From the NCBI RefSeq assembly GCF_009695815.1, contig NZ_VUNE01000005.1:124001-188000 (forward strand): a stretch of DNA of 64,000 nucleotides, in the 5' to 3' direction. The notes below the pieces were generated by a model, which had not been told where the DNA came from, made no database searches, and was given only the letters and a program-made list of their open reading frames with translations. A program made the translations under genes and the position numbers. The stretch comes from Peptostreptococcus porci. GTDB lineage: Bacteria > Bacillota > Clostridia > Peptostreptococcales > Peptostreptococcaceae. The first letter of the stretch is position 1, and every line of letters begins with the position of its first letter. Below, piece by piece: positions 62,972 to 64,000 of this stretch.

Positions 62972-64000
62972 TTACTTATTTTTTCTTATTATCTTCACAG
63001 CTTCCATACAAGCAACCGAAGCCAATGCCAACCCAAATGAAGTCAATAAATTTGTAGTAGAAAATTCTGCTGGTATCATAAATATAGGTCTAACTGGTGG
63101 AAGCAATACCACTCCAAGCAGCGTCAAGCAAACAACCACTGCCATCAATACATACTTGTTAGTGAAAAAACCAATGCCAAAAGAAGTATTATAATCAGAT
63201 CTACAGGCAAATGTTTGAAAAGTTCTAGATAACAGCAATGTTGTAAACGCCATAGCCACACCCATCTCTGGAGATGATTTCATACCTAAAAACTGTGCAA
63301 GAATTGCGGCAATACCCACGAATACACCTCTGGAAAGTATCGCCTGTAAAGTTCCTCCACCCAAAAGTCCTTCATTTTTATCTCTTGGTGGTCTGTTCAT
63401 TACTCCCTTTTCAGCACCCTCCATACCCAATGCTATTGCAGGCAATGAGTCATTGACCATATTAATAAATATCAACTGTAGGGCTGTATAAGGATTTGAC
63501 CAATCGGCGAATACCGCAAACAATATAGATATTATTGCACCCAAATTTCCTGAGAACAAATATGTAATTGATTTCTTGATATTGCTGTATACAGTTCTAC
63601 CAACTTCAACTGCATCCACAATACTTGCGAAGTTATCGTCAACCAAGACCATTGCAGATGCATCCTTTGCAACCTCAGTACCACTTCCCATAGCAATACC
63701 AATATCAGCATTTTTCAATGCTGGTGCGTCATTTACTCCATCCCCCGTCATTGCAGTTACCTTATTTTTCTTTTGCCATGCACCTACAATTCTAATCTTG
63801 TTTTGTGGAGAAACTCTCGCATACACGCTTATTTTTTCAAGATTTTTATCTAATTCTTCATCAGTCAAATCATCCAATTCTTGACCTGTGTAGGATAAGT
63901 CGCCATCTTCAAATATTCCAATTTCTTTACCGATTGCCACTGCAGTAGTTTTATGGTCTCCTGTTATCATTATCGGCTTTATTCCAGCACTTTTGGCTTT
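62972..64000 (-). CDS. Calcium-type cation-transporting P-type ATPase (N terminus outside window)
   Basis: The C-terminal 342 residues of a type II P-type ATPase; the frame is open through the right edge, so the true start is beyond the window. AGIKPIMITGDHKTTA is the TGD motif, MTGDGVNDAPALKNADIG the hinge motif, then VLVDDNFASIV and four to six C-terminal membrane helices (ISILFAVFADW, LQLIFINMVNDSLPAIALG). INMVNDSLPAIALG and the absence of a heavy-metal CPC fit calcium pumps of the PMR1/SERCA type, though other divalent ions are possible. It ends about 85 bp before the Fur-box promoter. Confidence 0.93.
   Translation of the reverse strand, partial: KAKSAGIKPIMITGDHKTTAVAIGKEIGIFEDGDLSYTGQELDDLTDEELDKNLEKISVYARVSPQNKIRIVGAWQKKNKVTAMTGDGVNDAPALKNADIGIAMGSGTEVAKDASAMVLVDDNFASIVDAVEVGRTVYSNIKKSITYLFSGNLGAIISILFAVFADWSNPYTALQLIFINMVNDSLPAIALGMEGAEKGVMNRPPRDKNEGLLGGGTLQAILSRGVFVGIAAILAQFLGMKSSPEMGVAMAFTTLLLSRTFQTFACRSDYNTSFGIGFFTNKYVLMAVVVCLTLLGVVLLPPVRPIFMIPAEFSTTNLLTSFGLALASVACMEAVKIIRKNK

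Overview
The window reads as chromosome from a low-G+C, anaerobic, amino-acid-fermenting Firmicute of the Peptostreptococcaceae type (relatives of Clostridioides difficile, Acetoanaerobium/Clostridium sticklandii, Filifactor or Peptoanaerobacter). This rests on a complete D-proline reductase (Stickland) locus, a full selenocysteine machinery, a cell-wall-binding type 2 (CWB2) surface protein, and a clostridial housekeeping gene order. Most genes are on the minus strand. I cannot fix the genus from sequence alone.

Layout. 1-1534: left-truncated CWB2 surface protein with a C39-like cysteine-peptidase domain. 1649-1824: selenocysteine tRNA (selC) with its own promoter and terminator. 1903-16399: minus-strand housekeeping run (ung, NusG-II protein, nusB, Asp23, class III fbp, plsX, rpmF, DUF177, ackA, tmcAL, coiled-coil protein, coaD, rsmD, recG, fakA, Asp23), then rpmB on the plus strand. 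16909-23001: two-component system, thiN, rpe, rsgA and an SDR reductase. 23196-36123: prkC-stp-rlmN-rsmB-metallopeptidase-fmt-def-priA-coaBC-rpoZ-gmk-yicC; the small remA/DUF370 gene often found between gmk and yicC is absent. 36288-42066: rqcH, pyrR, rluD, lspA, trpS, mtnN. About 42165-42916: an IS200-type element with terminal hairpins. 43115-53846: the proline reductase locus (permease, prdF, prdE, prdD, selenoprotein prdB, a CBO2463-type gene, prdA, about 1.1 kb of regulatory DNA with a 22-bp tandem array, prdR, and divergent prdC). 54001-58435: selB, selA and selD, where selD is itself a selenoprotein. 58550-64000: an ornithine cyclodeaminase-family gene, comEA, a D,D-carboxypeptidase, a DUF2325 gene behind a Fur-box promoter, and a right-truncated calcium-type P-type ATPase.

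How the genes fit together. PrdF racemises L-proline to D-proline. PrdA (pyruvoyl, made by self-cleavage at Thr415-Cys416) and PrdB (Sec153) reduce it to 5-aminovalerate, with PrdC as the likely electron donor and PrdR as the activator. SelD, SelA, SelB and selC supply and decode the selenocysteine that PrdB and SelD need. The ornithine cyclodeaminase-family gene next door could feed ornithine into the same proline sink.

The observations most worth following are: the 22-bp repeat array and very A/T-skewed DNA upstream of prdA; a PrdR whose sigma-54 contact motif is degenerate, together with no visible -24/-12 promoter; prdD and prdE, which look like a PrdA-like gene split exactly at the pyruvoyl cleavage site; a strong Fur-box promoter before a Cys-tailed DUF2325 protein; and the structured 3' end of the IS200 element. 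No CRISPR array, prophage or defence system was seen.
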